From NBML01 sp029939535 (GTDB lineage: Bacteria; Desulfobacterota; Desulfobacteria; Desulfobacterales; Desulfobacteraceae), in assembly GCA_029939535.1 (NCBI GenBank), contig JAOZST010000083.1, positions 1 through 15,167 on the forward strand: 15,167 bases of DNA. Direction: 5' to 3'. A program made the translations under genes and the position numbers. Below, one piece after another: positions 1-6,293 of this stretch. A model generated the notes under the pieces. It saw only the letters and a program-made list of their open reading frames with translations. It did not search any database and was not told the DNA's origin. Position 1 is the first letter of the stretch. Every line of letters begins with the position of its first letter.

Positions 1-2
1 TG

Positions 3-428
3 GTTGAAAACCGATTCGTGGGCATCAAGTCCCGTGGAGTTTATGAAACACCCGGCGGAGCCATTCTCCATCAAGCCCACATGGATATCGAGGGTATTGC
101 CATGGACAGGGAAGTAATGCGGCTCCGGGATATGCTGGCAGCCAAATATGCCGAGCTGGTCTACAATGGTTTCTGGTTCAGCCCGGAAATGGAATTTCTC
201 ATGGCAGCCATGGACAAGAGCCAGGAAGTCATTGACGGTGAAGTAACCTTGAAACTTTACAAGGGTGTGGCCTACCCCATTGCCAGGACAAGTCCTTCCT
301 CATTATATAACCAGGATCTTTCCTCAATGGATATTGAAGGCGGCTACAACCAGGAAGATGCCGAAGGCTTTATCAGGATCAATGCCATCCGTCTCATGGC
401 CCATAAAAACATTATTGATAAAAAATAG
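3..428 (+). CDS. argG: Argininosuccinate synthase, C-terminal part (cut by window edge)
   Basis: This is the last ~141 codons of argininosuccinate synthase, which joins citrulline and aspartate with ATP in the cytoplasm, the penultimate step of arginine synthesis. The reading frame is open from base 3 (beginning VENRFVGIKSRGVYETPG) so the gene starts outside the window; the GTG at 18 is internal, not a start. The block VGIKSRGVYETPG, followed by HQAHMDIEG and the C-terminal LYKGVAYPIART region, is characteristic of ArgG, whose full length is about 400 residues. The stop TAG is followed 28 bp later by an intrinsic terminator, and no argH lies directly downstream, so argG seems to end its transcription unit. 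Identification is from recognised family sequence; I am very sure. Confidence 0.95.
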   Translation, partial: VENRFVGIKSRGVYETPGGAILHQAHMDIEGIAMDREVMRLRDMLAAKYAELVYNGFWFSPEMEFLMAAMDKSQEVIDGEVTLKLYKGVAYPIARTSPSSLYNQDLSSMDIEGGYNQEDAEGFIRINAIRLMAHKNIIDKK

Positions 429-456
429 AGCACCAGGTAAAAATCAAATATTATTC

Positions 457-486
457 ATCCCCGGGGAAATATCTCCGGGGATTTTT
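457..486 (+). terminator. Intrinsic terminator behind argG
   Basis: A 10-bp GC-rich stem (ATCCCCGGGG pairing with CTCCGGGGAT, one G-U pair) with a 6-nt loop at 463-476 is followed directly by five T residues. It sits 28 bp after the argG stop and is oriented to end argG transcription. The stem overlaps the 3' end of the open frame of the gpt relic on the other strand. Confidence 0.85.
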
Positions 487-492
487 CAAGCG

Positions 493-594
493 GGCTTTGG
501 GAAGCATATTTCTGACAACCCTTGCTGTGGAACCTGTATCCACAAGGTCATCAATAATAAGAAGGCCCTCGCCATCTCCTTCTATGTTTTTAAG
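493..594 (-). pseudogene. Relic of a gpt-type xanthine/guanine phosphoribosyltransferase
   Basis: The minus strand of this gap encodes 34 codons that read LKNIEGDGEG, then LLIIDDLVDTGSTARVVRNM, then LPKA. This closely resembles the PRPP-binding segment of bacterial xanthine-guanine phosphoribosyltransferase (E. coli Gpt has EGDGEG, then IDDLVDTGGTA, then REMYPKA). The frame opens immediately after an in-frame TGA at 600-598, and beyond the PKA the sequence departs from the family and runs into the argG terminator stem. A preceding frame (QDKIKQACETLK, about 596-633) could be a shifted continuation, but this is weak. The ~80 N-terminal and ~40 C-terminal residues of a normal ~150-residue Gpt are not recognisable. 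I read it as a decayed gene. The family call comes from memory of the E. coli protein, not an alignment program. Confidence 0.75.
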
Positions 595-683
595 GTTTCA
601 CATGCCTGTTTTATTTTATCCTGCAAAAAAAGAAAAGATGCCAAAGGGAAATATTCTAAAAAAAGTTATGTTGGATTATTTGC

Positions 684-711
684 TTGACAACTTTTTGCGG
701 AATCTTATATT
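684..711 (+). promoter_or_regulatory. Sigma-70-type promoter for the lipoprotein–ccdA unit
   Basis: A perfect -35 hexamer TTGACA (684-689) is separated by 16 bp from a -10-like TATATT (706-711). Transcription would start near 718, giving a leader of about 90 nt before the ATG at 810. It is the only strong promoter-like match in this gap and faces the thioredoxin-fold lipoprotein gene. Confidence 0.6.
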
Positions 712-809
712 TCCCCTTAAAATTTTATGAGATGGCAAACATCTCAAAAACACTCAACTCAGTTTAAACAGGAATAGAGTTGGAAATAATTGTATTTCAA
801 AGGATAGCA

Positions 810-1244
810 ATGGTAAAACAAATTTTTGTGGCAATACTTGCCCTGGGGCTCATGATGGGTTGCTCCACAGAACAACAGACTGTAGATTCATCCCAATCAG
901 GCACTGGCGATGCCAAAACAGATACTTCTCAATCAGGATCAGCCATTGCATCTGAAATGCCGGAACTTAACCTGTTATTTTTCCTTGACCCCAATGGTGG
1001 GCCATGCAAAATGCAAAATAATATTCTCATGGACATGGAAAATGAACTTAACAAAAAAGTAAGGGTAAGGTATATTCAAACCACGGTATCCGAACATAGA
1101 AATTTTTTTTCCCACTATGGCATACGAGCCCTTCCCACTCTTCTTCTGGCTGACTCCGAGGGCAAGGAAATCAAACGTATGCCTCCGGGTGTAAAAAAAG
1201 CAGATGCTGTTCGCAGCCTGATTCAATCTGGCAAAACTAACTAA
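810..1244 (+). CDS. Thioredoxin-fold lipoprotein with a single active-site cysteine
   Basis: A 144-residue exported lipoprotein. It has a short hydrophobic signal segment ending in the lipobox LMMGC (lipidated Cys18), a Ser/Thr/Gln-rich linker to about residue 50, and a thioredoxin-like domain (~51-140) with a β-strand LLFFLD, the sequence NGGPC at 62-66 and the cis-proline motif ALPT (Pro109). In canonical thioredoxins the motif is CGPC; here the position of the nucleophilic cysteine is Gly63 and only Cys66 remains. I chose the ATG at 810 because it gives a proper signal peptide and has an AAGGA just upstream; the frame is open from a TTG at 780. It sits 14 bp before a ccdA-type gene, which suggests work in envelope thiol chemistry, although a one-cysteine domain cannot act as an ordinary dithiol oxidoreductase. 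The exact role is unknown. Confidence 0.8.
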   Translation: MVKQIFVAILALGLMMGCSTEQQTVDSSQSGTGDAKTDTSQSGSAIASEMPELNLLFFLDPNGGPCKMQNNILMDMENELNKKVRVRYIQTTVSEHRNFFSHYGIRALPTLLLADSEGKEIKRMPPGVKKADAVRSLIQSGKTN

Positions 1245-1258
1245 AGATTCTAAAAACA

Positions 1259-1921
1259 ATGACTCCAGCAGACATTACATTTGCATCCATTTTCATGAGC
1301 ATGGTGGCAGGATTTGCCAGCATAGCATCCCCATGCGTCCTTCCGGTTGTTCCCATTATTGTCACAGGGACCAATGAAGACCACAAACACCGCCCCCTGC
1401 TAATTGTTCTGGGCCTAAGCATAAGCTTTATAGCAATGGGAGTCATAACCTCAATTTTCGGCGGGGCCATTGCCGGCATTATGCCTGTTGTTGAAAAAAT
1501 TGCAGGGGTACTTGTCATTGTCTTTGGCCTGTTCATGCTTTTGGGAGTTAATGTATTCAAGAAAATTACCTTCTTTTACAGATTTCAAACCCAGAGCAAA
1601 GGAAGATGGTCCGGTATTATTCTTGGTCTTACCCTGGGTCTTGTGTGGATACCCTGTGTCGGCCCTATGCTGTCAGGGGTCCTGGCCCTGGTGGCAACCC
1701 AGGGAAAACTTTCATCCGGACTTATTCTCCTGTCTTTTTATTCTTTGGGATTCGCAATCCCCATGCTGGTGGCCGGCTATGCCTCCCAGTCAGCCCGCCA
1801 AAAACTCAGGCTGGTGAACAGCCATCCAATGGCAGTACGCGTGGTAAGCGGATTACTTCTCATTGTATTCGGCACATACATCTTGACTTCCGGCATGCTG
1901 GGCTTTGGAAATTTATTTTAA
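1259..1921 (+). CDS. ccdA: CcdA/DsbD-type membrane thiol-disulfide electron transporter
   Basis: A 220-residue polytopic membrane protein of the CcdA/DsbD transmembrane family, which passes reducing electrons from cytoplasmic thioredoxin across the inner membrane to periplasmic acceptors. About six hydrophobic helices are visible. The two family cysteines are present: Cys26 in ASPCVLPVVP of the first helix and Cys133 in WIPCVGP of the fourth, in the pseudo-symmetric arrangement expected. Length fits CcdA rather than the three-domain DsbD. The start ATG is 14 bp after the lipoprotein stop, with no good ribosome binding site, so translational coupling is plausible. No cytochrome c maturation genes are adjacent. 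Family confidence is high; whether it serves cytochrome maturation or another periplasmic thiol protein cannot be told from here. Confidence 0.9.
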   Translation: MTPADITFASIFMSMVAGFASIASPCVLPVVPIIVTGTNEDHKHRPLLIVLGLSISFIAMGVITSIFGGAIAGIMPVVEKIAGVLVIVFGLFMLLGVNVFKKITFFYRFQTQSKGRWSGIILGLTLGLVWIPCVGPMLSGVLALVATQGKLSSGLILLSFYSLGFAIPMLVAGYASQSARQKLRLVNSHPMAVRVVSGLLLIVFGTYILTSGMLGFGNLF

Positions 1922-1967
1922 GGAATTTCCCTTGTTTTAAAAAACAAACTTCCATACAATTGCGGCC

Positions 1968-2132
1968 ATGGATATAAAACTCATCGACCGGACTCTGGCT
2001 ATTGGAAATTTAATCGGTTATTCCGGCATGGCCTATATTGAAACCGATATCGATTTGCGCATACTCTCATGGAATCCCAATGCAGAAGATCTGTTTGGAT
2101 ATTCAGAGAATGATGTCCTGGGGACTGAATGA
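1968..2132 (+). pseudogene. Truncated PAS-domain gene fragment
   Basis: An open frame of 54 codons, MDIKLIDRTL to DVLGTE then TGA, contains the N-terminal half of a PAS domain: IDLRILSWNPNAEDLFGYSE is the typical PAS β-strand and helix signature (W-N-x-x-A-E-x-L-F-G-Y-S). A PAS domain needs about 100 residues, so this one stops halfway, and no PAS continuation is seen in any frame behind it. The stop codon lies in the first bases of a 70-bp imperfect palindrome (2129-2198), which suggests that the repeat replaced or interrupted the rest of a sensor gene. There is no convincing ribosome binding site. It is probably a non-functional relic; a genuine short PAS-like peptide is less likely. Confidence 0.65.
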
Positions 2133-2198
2133 AAGTTGTGAGTATTGAGATATGAGACAAAATTGCACTATTTTAATCTCACTACTCACTACTTTCAT
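2129..2198. repeat. 70-bp imperfect palindrome (REP/MITE-like)
   Basis: The left arm 2129-2151 and the right arm 2176-2198 are reverse complements over 23 bases with two mismatches, and pairing partly continues into the 24-bp centre. The arms are built from short GTGAGTA/GTGAGAT-like units. The element could fold into a long hairpin. It abuts the truncated PAS frame and contains no coding sequence. There is no T-run suited to a terminator directly after it. I infer a small non-autonomous repeat of the REP or MITE kind. Confidence 0.65.
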
Positions 2199-2233
2199 AT
2201 AAAAAAATCTGAATAAAATAATTGGGAGAAAAT

Positions 2234-3456
2234 ATGGGAGTTTTTCCGGGGAAATTATCTGGTGCAGGAAAAATTTTCTGCTTGGCTGTTGGAATTTGCC
2301 TGATAACGGGTTCCCTGCTCATTGCAGCAACCCCTGAAACCGGGAAACCAATGGTTGAAAATTTTCCTGTCCATGATTCAATTAAACCCAATGTGGCATT
2401 CTGGACAGATATATTTACCCGGTATACCCGATCCCAGGGCGTCATCCACGATGCCCGGAATCTGGGTCGAATTTATGGGGTAATCAGCCTGGACACTGCC
2501 AGGACCAGAACTGCGGAAAAAAACAATGAAAAAAAGAAGAAATCTGCCCTGGAAGCCCATAAAAAAATCCTGCTGAACCTTGCTTCAGGCAAATCACCCA
2601 GAAGCCAGAAAGAGAAAAAAATAGCAAAATTATTTCCCGGCAAAGCCGGTCCTGAACACTTTAAACAAGCTGCCCGTGAATTAAGAATCCAGACCGGCCT
2701 GGCAAGGCAGTTTAAAGAGGGCCTTATCCGCTCAGGCGCAGTGATTGAAAAATTCAAAGAAATTTTCATATCCCATGGCCTCCCAGTTGACCTGGTCTAC
2801 CTGCCCTGTGTTGAATCCTCCTTTGATTTCACAGCCTATTCAAAATTCGGAGCCGCAGGAGTCTGGCAGTTTACAAGGGGAACTGGAAAGCTTTACATGG
2901 AAATAGGCTATGTGGTGGACCAGCGCAGGGATCCTTTTATTTCAACCCGGTCGGCTGCCCTTCTTTTAAAAAGAAATTATAAAAAGCTGGGAGAATGGCC
3001 CATGGCCATCACAGCCTATAACCATGGTTTAAATGGTATGGTAAGGGCAAAAAAACAAAAACCCAGTAAATTCCACCGAGTCAAAAAAGGGGATACTGCC
3101 GGGGCCATTGCCAGAATTCACTCAGTTCCNNNNNNNNNNNNNNNNNNNNNNNNNNNNNNNNNNNNNNNNNNNNNNNNNNNNNNNNNNNNNNNNNNNNNNN
3201 NNNNNNNNNNNNNNNNNNNNNNNNNNNNNACCGAGTCAAAAAAGGGGATACTGCCGGGGCCATTGCCAGAATTCACTCAGTTCCCCTGAAAGATCTCATC
3301 CTGGCAAACGGGCTGAGCCGTCGAGCCACCGTCTATATTGGCCAGAACCTGAGAATCCCGGTTCAGGGTGAAATTATAATTCCGAAAAAACAAACAATAC
3401 CTGAATCATCAGTACCCTTGCCGCTGAAAACCGAATCAATTCAATCCAGCCATTGA
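2234..3456 (+). CDS. Membrane-bound lytic transglycosylase with C-terminal LysM (interrupted by assembly gap)
   Basis: An MltD-like peptidoglycan lytic transglycosylase that would cleave glycan strands in the periplasm. Residues ~10-32 are an N-terminal hydrophobic export segment. The SLT domain shows the catalytic glutamate Glu194 in CVESSF, then GAAGVWQF, RRDPFISTRSA and AYNHGLNG. A LysM motif begins at RVKKGDTAGAIARIHSV and ends YIGQNLRIPVQ. The ATG at 2234 has GGGAG just upstream and is preferred over the TTG at 2222. A run of 100 N lies at 3130-3229. The 55 bases on its left recur exactly on its right, and the frame after the gap is correct only if the N run and one copy are removed, giving a product of about 355 residues that stops at 3456. 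The segment normally found between AYNHG and LysM is nearly absent, so the central part may be deleted or misassembled. Confidence 0.8.
3075..3129 (+). repeat. 55-bp direct repeat flanking the assembly gap, left copy
   Basis: These 55 bases, which encode the start of the LysM motif, recur with no mismatch at 3230-3284 on the other side of the N run. The exact identity and the position at both contig ends suggest an unmerged overlap between contigs rather than a biological repeat. Tandem LysM units are the alternative. Confidence 0.9.
3130..3229. other. Assembly gap of 100 N
   Basis: Exactly 100 unknown bases. A round 100 is a common scaffold placeholder, so true distance is unknown and could be zero or negative. 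Confidence 0.99.
3230..3284 (+). repeat. 55-bp direct repeat flanking the assembly gap, right copy
   Basis: Exact second copy of 3075-3129. It lies in a different reading frame relative to position 2234 because the N run is not a multiple of three, but it is in frame with the LysM C-terminus that follows. Confidence 0.9.
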
Positions 3457-3529
3457 TTTTAATTCATTGCATCCCCTGCAGAAAATCTCTTACCCCATTA
3501 TAAGCAAACGTCTGTAAACAAATCTATCC

Positions 3530-4636
3530 TCATATATCCTGGTCATACTTTTTCTTCAGCCCCCTGAACTGGTCATAGGATAATCCAAGTTTGGCTGCTG
3601 CTTTTTTCTGATTAAACCGGCAGGACTCCATGGCAGAACCAAGCCGATAACGTTCAAGAGCTTGAATTGATTCCTTGAGCGGTTTTTCAAGCAGATCTTC
3701 CAGAATATCCTCCTGCCCCTTTCCGGACAAACCCCTGGATGGAACTTGATCCCCGGCAGAATTGTCATTGTTCTCCCTTGGCACAGGAAAAACTTTATCC
3801 GAGGGGGAAACCGAGGGCAAAAGCCCTTCCCCATAGATAGATTGAAAGGGATCAAAGGAAATATCTTCGATCATATGGGAACCGGACTTATAAACAGCCC
3901 GCTCAATCACATTTTTTAATTCACGGATATTGCCGGGCCAGGCATAAGCCTCCAGTGTTTTGGCTGCCTGTTTTGTAAGCCGCGGTATTTCTTCCCACCC
4001 CAGCTCAAAGGCCATTCTCCCGGCAAAATGGTTGGCCAGCAAAAGTATATCCTCTTTGCGAAACCTCAGGGGCGGCACATAAATAACCTCAAAGGAAAGC
4101 CGGTCCAGAAGATCCTGCTTAAATCTTCCCCTGGCTGCCATTGCCGACAGATCCACATTAGCCGCAGCCACAATTCTGACATCCACCTGCACCGGCCTTG
4201 AAGACCCTACCCGTTCAAAGGAACCATATTCCACAACCCTGAGGATCTTTTCCTGGACCTCCATGGGGATGGAACCGATTTCATCCAGAAACAGGGTTCC
4301 GTCTGCAGCCTGTTCAAACCTGCCAGCCTGCCTTGTACCAGCCCCGGTAAAGGCTCCTTTTTCATATCCAAATAATTCCGACCCTATCAGGCTAGGGGTA
4401 AGTGCTGCGCAATTAAGTGTTACCAGGGGTTTTTGCCATCGTTTTGATAAAAAATGAATCCGGGCAGCGGCCAGCTCCTTTCCCGTTCCCCGTTCTCCCA
4501 GTATCAACACGGGTCTGTCTATGGGTGCCACCTGGGAAATCTGCTCCTGAAACTCAATAAATGCTTCTGACTGTCCCAAGGCCCCGGACATGGAAACAGA
4601 TCTTTCTGCTCCGCCACCCTGACTTGAAAAACTCAT
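3530..4636 (-). CDS. pspF: Phage-shock sigma-54 activator PspF
   Basis: A 368-residue bacterial enhancer-binding protein that activates sigma-54 RNA polymerase. It has the AAA+ domain without any N-terminal sensor domain: Walker A GERGTGKE (47-54), the sigma-54 contact loop GAFTGA (94-99), Walker B LFLDE (Asp118, Glu119), and the AWPGNIRELKN region. A Fis-type helix-turn-helix closes the protein (QKKAAAKLGLSYDQFRGLKKK). Absence of a receiver or GAF domain and the divergent pspABC genes identify it as PspF, which in E. coli is held inactive by PspA. It is ~40 residues longer than the E. coli protein; the extra length is a low-complexity linker before the helix-turn-helix. I chose the ATG at 4636 because GAGAGG lies just upstream; an upstream TTG at 4648 is weaker. 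Confidence 0.93.
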   Translation of the reverse strand: MSFSSQGGGAERSVSMSGALGQSEAFIEFQEQISQVAPIDRPVLILGERGTGKELAAARIHFLSKRWQKPLVTLNCAALTPSLIGSELFGYEKGAFTGAGTRQAGRFEQAADGTLFLDEIGSIPMEVQEKILRVVEYGSFERVGSSRPVQVDVRIVAAANVDLSAMAARGRFKQDLLDRLSFEVIYVPPLRFRKEDILLLANHFAGRMAFELGWEEIPRLTKQAAKTLEAYAWPGNIRELKNVIERAVYKSGSHMIEDISFDPFQSIYGEGLLPSVSPSDKVFPVPRENNDNSAGDQVPSRGLSGKGQEDILEDLLEKPLKESIQALERYRLGSAMESCRFNQKKAAAKLGLSYDQFRGLKKKYDQDI

Positions 4637-4663
4637 ATTTCCTCTCAAAAAATGATTAAAAAA

Positions 4664-4694
4664 CTACAATATGGTTAATTAGACCATATTGTAG
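4664..4694. promoter_or_regulatory. Perfect palindrome, probable PspF enhancer and autoregulatory site
   Basis: The arms CTACAATATGGT (4664-4675) and ACCATATTGTAG (4683-4694) are perfect reverse complements around a 7-bp spacer. Its centre is about 134 bp upstream of the predicted pspA start, a normal distance for an enhancer of a sigma-54 promoter. Its right arm overlaps the predicted transcription start of pspF (about 4691), so the bound protein could also repress pspF. PspF is the obvious candidate because of its Fis-type DNA-binding domain and position. Binding itself is inferred. Confidence 0.7.
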
Positions 4695-4697
4695 CAA

Positions 4698-4726
4698 ATA
4701 TTACCATAATAAAACCAATAGGTCAA
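4698..4726 (-). promoter_or_regulatory. Sigma-70-type promoter of pspF
   Basis: On the minus strand, TTGACC (4726-4721) is followed after 17 bp by TAATAT (4703-4698). Transcription would begin near 4691, inside the palindrome, and about 55 nt before the pspF ATG. Confidence 0.65.
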
Positions 4727-4743
4727 CCCGCCGATTATCATTC

Positions 4744-4756
4744 CAACTACTTGAAA
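4744..4756. promoter_or_regulatory. Possible IHF site
   Basis: CAACTACTTGAAA matches the reverse form of the IHF consensus (YAA-N4-TTGATW) with one mismatch. It lies between the palindrome and the sigma-54 promoter, where DNA bending would help. In E. coli, IHF acts at the equivalent place in the psp region. The match alone is weak. Confidence 0.3.
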
Positions 4757-4786
4757 TAACTAAATATTTTATCCCATAACTTGGCC

Positions 4787-4802
4787 TGGCACAATTCATG
4801 CT
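4787..4802 (+). promoter_or_regulatory. Sigma-54 promoter of pspABC
   Basis: TGGCAC, five bases, then ATGCT gives the -24 GG (4788-4789) and -12 GC (4800-4801) with the required 10-bp spacing; only the first T of the -12 TTGC element differs. Transcription would start near 4813, 40 nt before the pspA ATG at 4853. This shows that the open frame upstream of 4853 is untranslated. Confidence 0.85.
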
Positions 4803-4852
4803 ATTCTTATTTTCCAGCTTGCACCAACAAACCAAAAATAAGGAGAAAACTC

Positions 4853-5536
4853 ATGGGAATATTTACACGCTTCAAAGATATCATAAACTCAAATATCAAT
4901 ACCATGCTGGACCAGGCAGAAGACCCTGAAAAACTTATCAAACTAATGATCCGGGAAATGGAAGACACCTTGATCGAAATCAAGTCTTCCTGCGCCAACA
5001 CCATTGCCAGTCAGAAAAAAGTGGGACGTATCCTGGAGGAAACAATAGAAAAGGAATCTCTCTGGAAAAAAAAGGCTGAACTGGCCGTGGCAAAGGGCAG
5101 GGATGACCTGGCCCGCCAGGCTCTTCTGGAGAAAAGGCGGTTTACCCAGAGGAGTGAGGCTGTTGAGGATGAGTTTGTGGAAATAGGAATTATTGTTGAA
5201 CAATACCAGGATGATATCCAGGAACTGGAAGCCAAACTTAAATCTGCCAGGGAAAAACAACGCATGCTGGTCCAGCGGCACATCAGGGCAAAAAGGAAAA
5301 AGAAAGCCCAGCAGGAAATCCGGCGGGTGGACAGCGCTGAGGTCATGCAGAAATTTGATGAGATTGAAAACCATATCGAGCGCATGGAAGCCGAGGCAGA
5401 CCTTGTCAATTTCGGCAGGGCTACAAGTCTTGAAGAGGAATTTGAGAACCTGGCCGCTGATGATGAAATTGAAAGTCAGCTCAGGAATTTAAAATCCTCC
5501 CAATCCCAAAAAAAGAATGATACAGATAATGAATAA
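4853..5536 (+). CDS. pspA: Phage-shock protein A
   Basis: A 227-residue PspA/IM30 family protein. It begins MGIFTRFKDIINSNINTMLD, the amphipathic membrane-binding helix, followed by AEDPEKLIKLMIREMEDTLIEIKSS, which is the family signature, and then a long charged coiled coil to the end. PspA family proteins are ESCRT-III-like: they assemble on stressed inner membrane and limit proton leakage, and in enterobacteria PspA binds and inhibits PspF. The ATG at 4853 has AAGGAG (4840-4845) in front and lies behind the sigma-54 promoter; the longer frame from 4781 includes the promoter and is not used. It is the first gene of pspABC. Length matches the E. coli protein (~222 residues). Confidence 0.95.
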   Translation: MGIFTRFKDIINSNINTMLDQAEDPEKLIKLMIREMEDTLIEIKSSCANTIASQKKVGRILEETIEKESLWKKKAELAVAKGRDDLARQALLEKRRFTQRSEAVEDEFVEIGIIVEQYQDDIQELEAKLKSAREKQRMLVQRHIRAKRKKKAQQEIRRVDSAEVMQKFDEIENHIERMEAEADLVNFGRATSLEEEFENLAADDEIESQLRNLKSSQSQKKNDTDNE

Positions 5537-5586
5537 ACCTATATATAAACCCCTGCACAAACCAGGAAATACAGAGGAGTGATTTA

Positions 5587-5832
5587 ATGATGTATGGCGC
5601 ACTAATCATAGGGATCTGTATTGGAGGAGCCATTCTCCTGATCGTCACACTGGGGCTGATCATTATCGGCATTATAAGGTCGGCCAAAACCGGAGGAATC
5701 TCAAAAAAAGAAAAACAGGTCCATGCCGATGAGACCAAAATGATCCAGGACATTTTCAAAGGACTCTCAAAAATGGAAGAAAGAATAGAGGTACTTGAAA
5801 CCATTTTGATTGAACGTCAGAGAAAGGAATAA
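5587..5832 (+). CDS. pspB: Phage-shock protein B-like membrane protein
   Basis: An 81-residue protein with one N-terminal transmembrane helix (about 3-30) followed by a charged cytoplasmic helix ending ERIEVLETILIERQRKE. This layout and the ERI-x-x-LE-x-IL pattern match PspB, which acts with PspC as an inner-membrane sensor and effector of the phage-shock response. AGGAG at 5575-5579 serves the ATG at 5587; a second ATG follows at 5590. It lies 50 bp after pspA and 4 bp before pspC. Sequence similarity to enterobacterial PspB is limited outside the C-terminal helix, so position contributes to the call. Confidence 0.85.
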   Translation: MMYGALIIGICIGGAILLIVTLGLIIIGIIRSAKTGGISKKEKQVHADETKMIQDIFKGLSKMEERIEVLETILIERQRKE

Positions 5833-5836
5833 AAAA

Positions 5837-6274
5837 ATGCCACGACATTACGGGAAAAAAAGATATAAAGGATTTGACCGGACCAGGAACCATTATGGGA
5901 GGTTCAGGGACCAGGTGGACATGATCGCATCCACCAGCGGGATCTATCGATCAAGAAGGGGAATCTTCATGGGAGTCTGCCGGGGCCTTGCCGAGCAGTT
6001 TAATTTCAGTGTTTTCTGGGTGAGAACAATTGTACTCCTCCTGTTTTTATTCACTGGATTCTGGCCCATTGGAGTATTGTACATCATTGCCGGCCTTCTC
6101 CTGAAAATGGAACCGGTAATTCCCCTTGAAAACGAAACAGACCAGGAATTTTATCAATCCTATACCACTTCCAGGGAATCTGCCATCCAGAGAATCAAGC
6201 GTAAATTTGATAATATTGACCGAAGGATACAGAGAATGGAGCACACAGTGACTTCCCGGGAATTTGAGCCATAA
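5837..6274 (+). CDS. pspC: Phage-shock protein C (PspC-domain protein)
   Basis: A 145-residue protein with a basic N-terminal arm (1-35), the PspC domain SRRGIFMGVCRGLAEQFN (the GVC-x-GLAE signature), a transmembrane helix around VRTIVLLLFLFTGFWPIGVLYIIAGLLL, and a charged C-terminal coiled segment. PspC sits in the inner membrane and, with PspB, relays membrane stress to PspA. The start is the ATG at 5837, with AAAGGA at 5823-5828; an upstream in-frame GTG/TTG region would run into pspB. It is the last psp gene and a terminator follows within 20 bp. No pspD, pspE or pspG is present here. Confidence 0.93.
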   Translation: MPRHYGKKRYKGFDRTRNHYGRFRDQVDMIASTSGIYRSRRGIFMGVCRGLAEQFNFSVFWVRTIVLLLFLFTGFWPIGVLYIIAGLLLKMEPVIPLENETDQEFYQSYTTSRESAIQRIKRKFDNIDRRIQRMEHTVTSREFEP

Positions 6275-6293
6275 TTTTCTTCATTTTATTTAC

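Noticed and set aside
780..809. Start of the thioredoxin-fold lipoprotein at the TTG at 780.
   Set aside because: It would put ten polar and mixed residues ahead of the signal peptide, and the ATG at 810 gives a standard lipoprotein signal.
1932..1948. A TTGTTTT/AAAACAA inverted repeat behind ccdA as a terminator.
   Set aside because: The stem is only A-T rich with one G-C pair and a 2-3 nt loop; it would be too weak.
3236..3289. Premature C-terminus of the transglycosylase at 3289, reading on through the N run.
   Set aside because: The frame is set only by the arbitrary 100-N length; the correct LysM frame resumes when one 55-bp copy and the N run are removed, and ends at 3456.
3457..3529. 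Possible terminator or small gene between the transglycosylase and pspF stops.
   Set aside because: No stem with a T-run and no coding frame with a start and ribosome binding site is visible in these 73 bp.
4781..4852. A 24-codon N-terminal extension of PspA from a TTG at 4781.
   Set aside because: The extension contains the sigma-54 promoter itself and the predicted transcription start; PspA begins naturally with MGIFTRF at 4853 behind AAGGAG.
5011..5409. Long minus-strand open frames opposite pspA.
   Set aside because: They are antisense shadows of a charged coiled-coil gene, with Ser/Phe-rich translations and no family resemblance.
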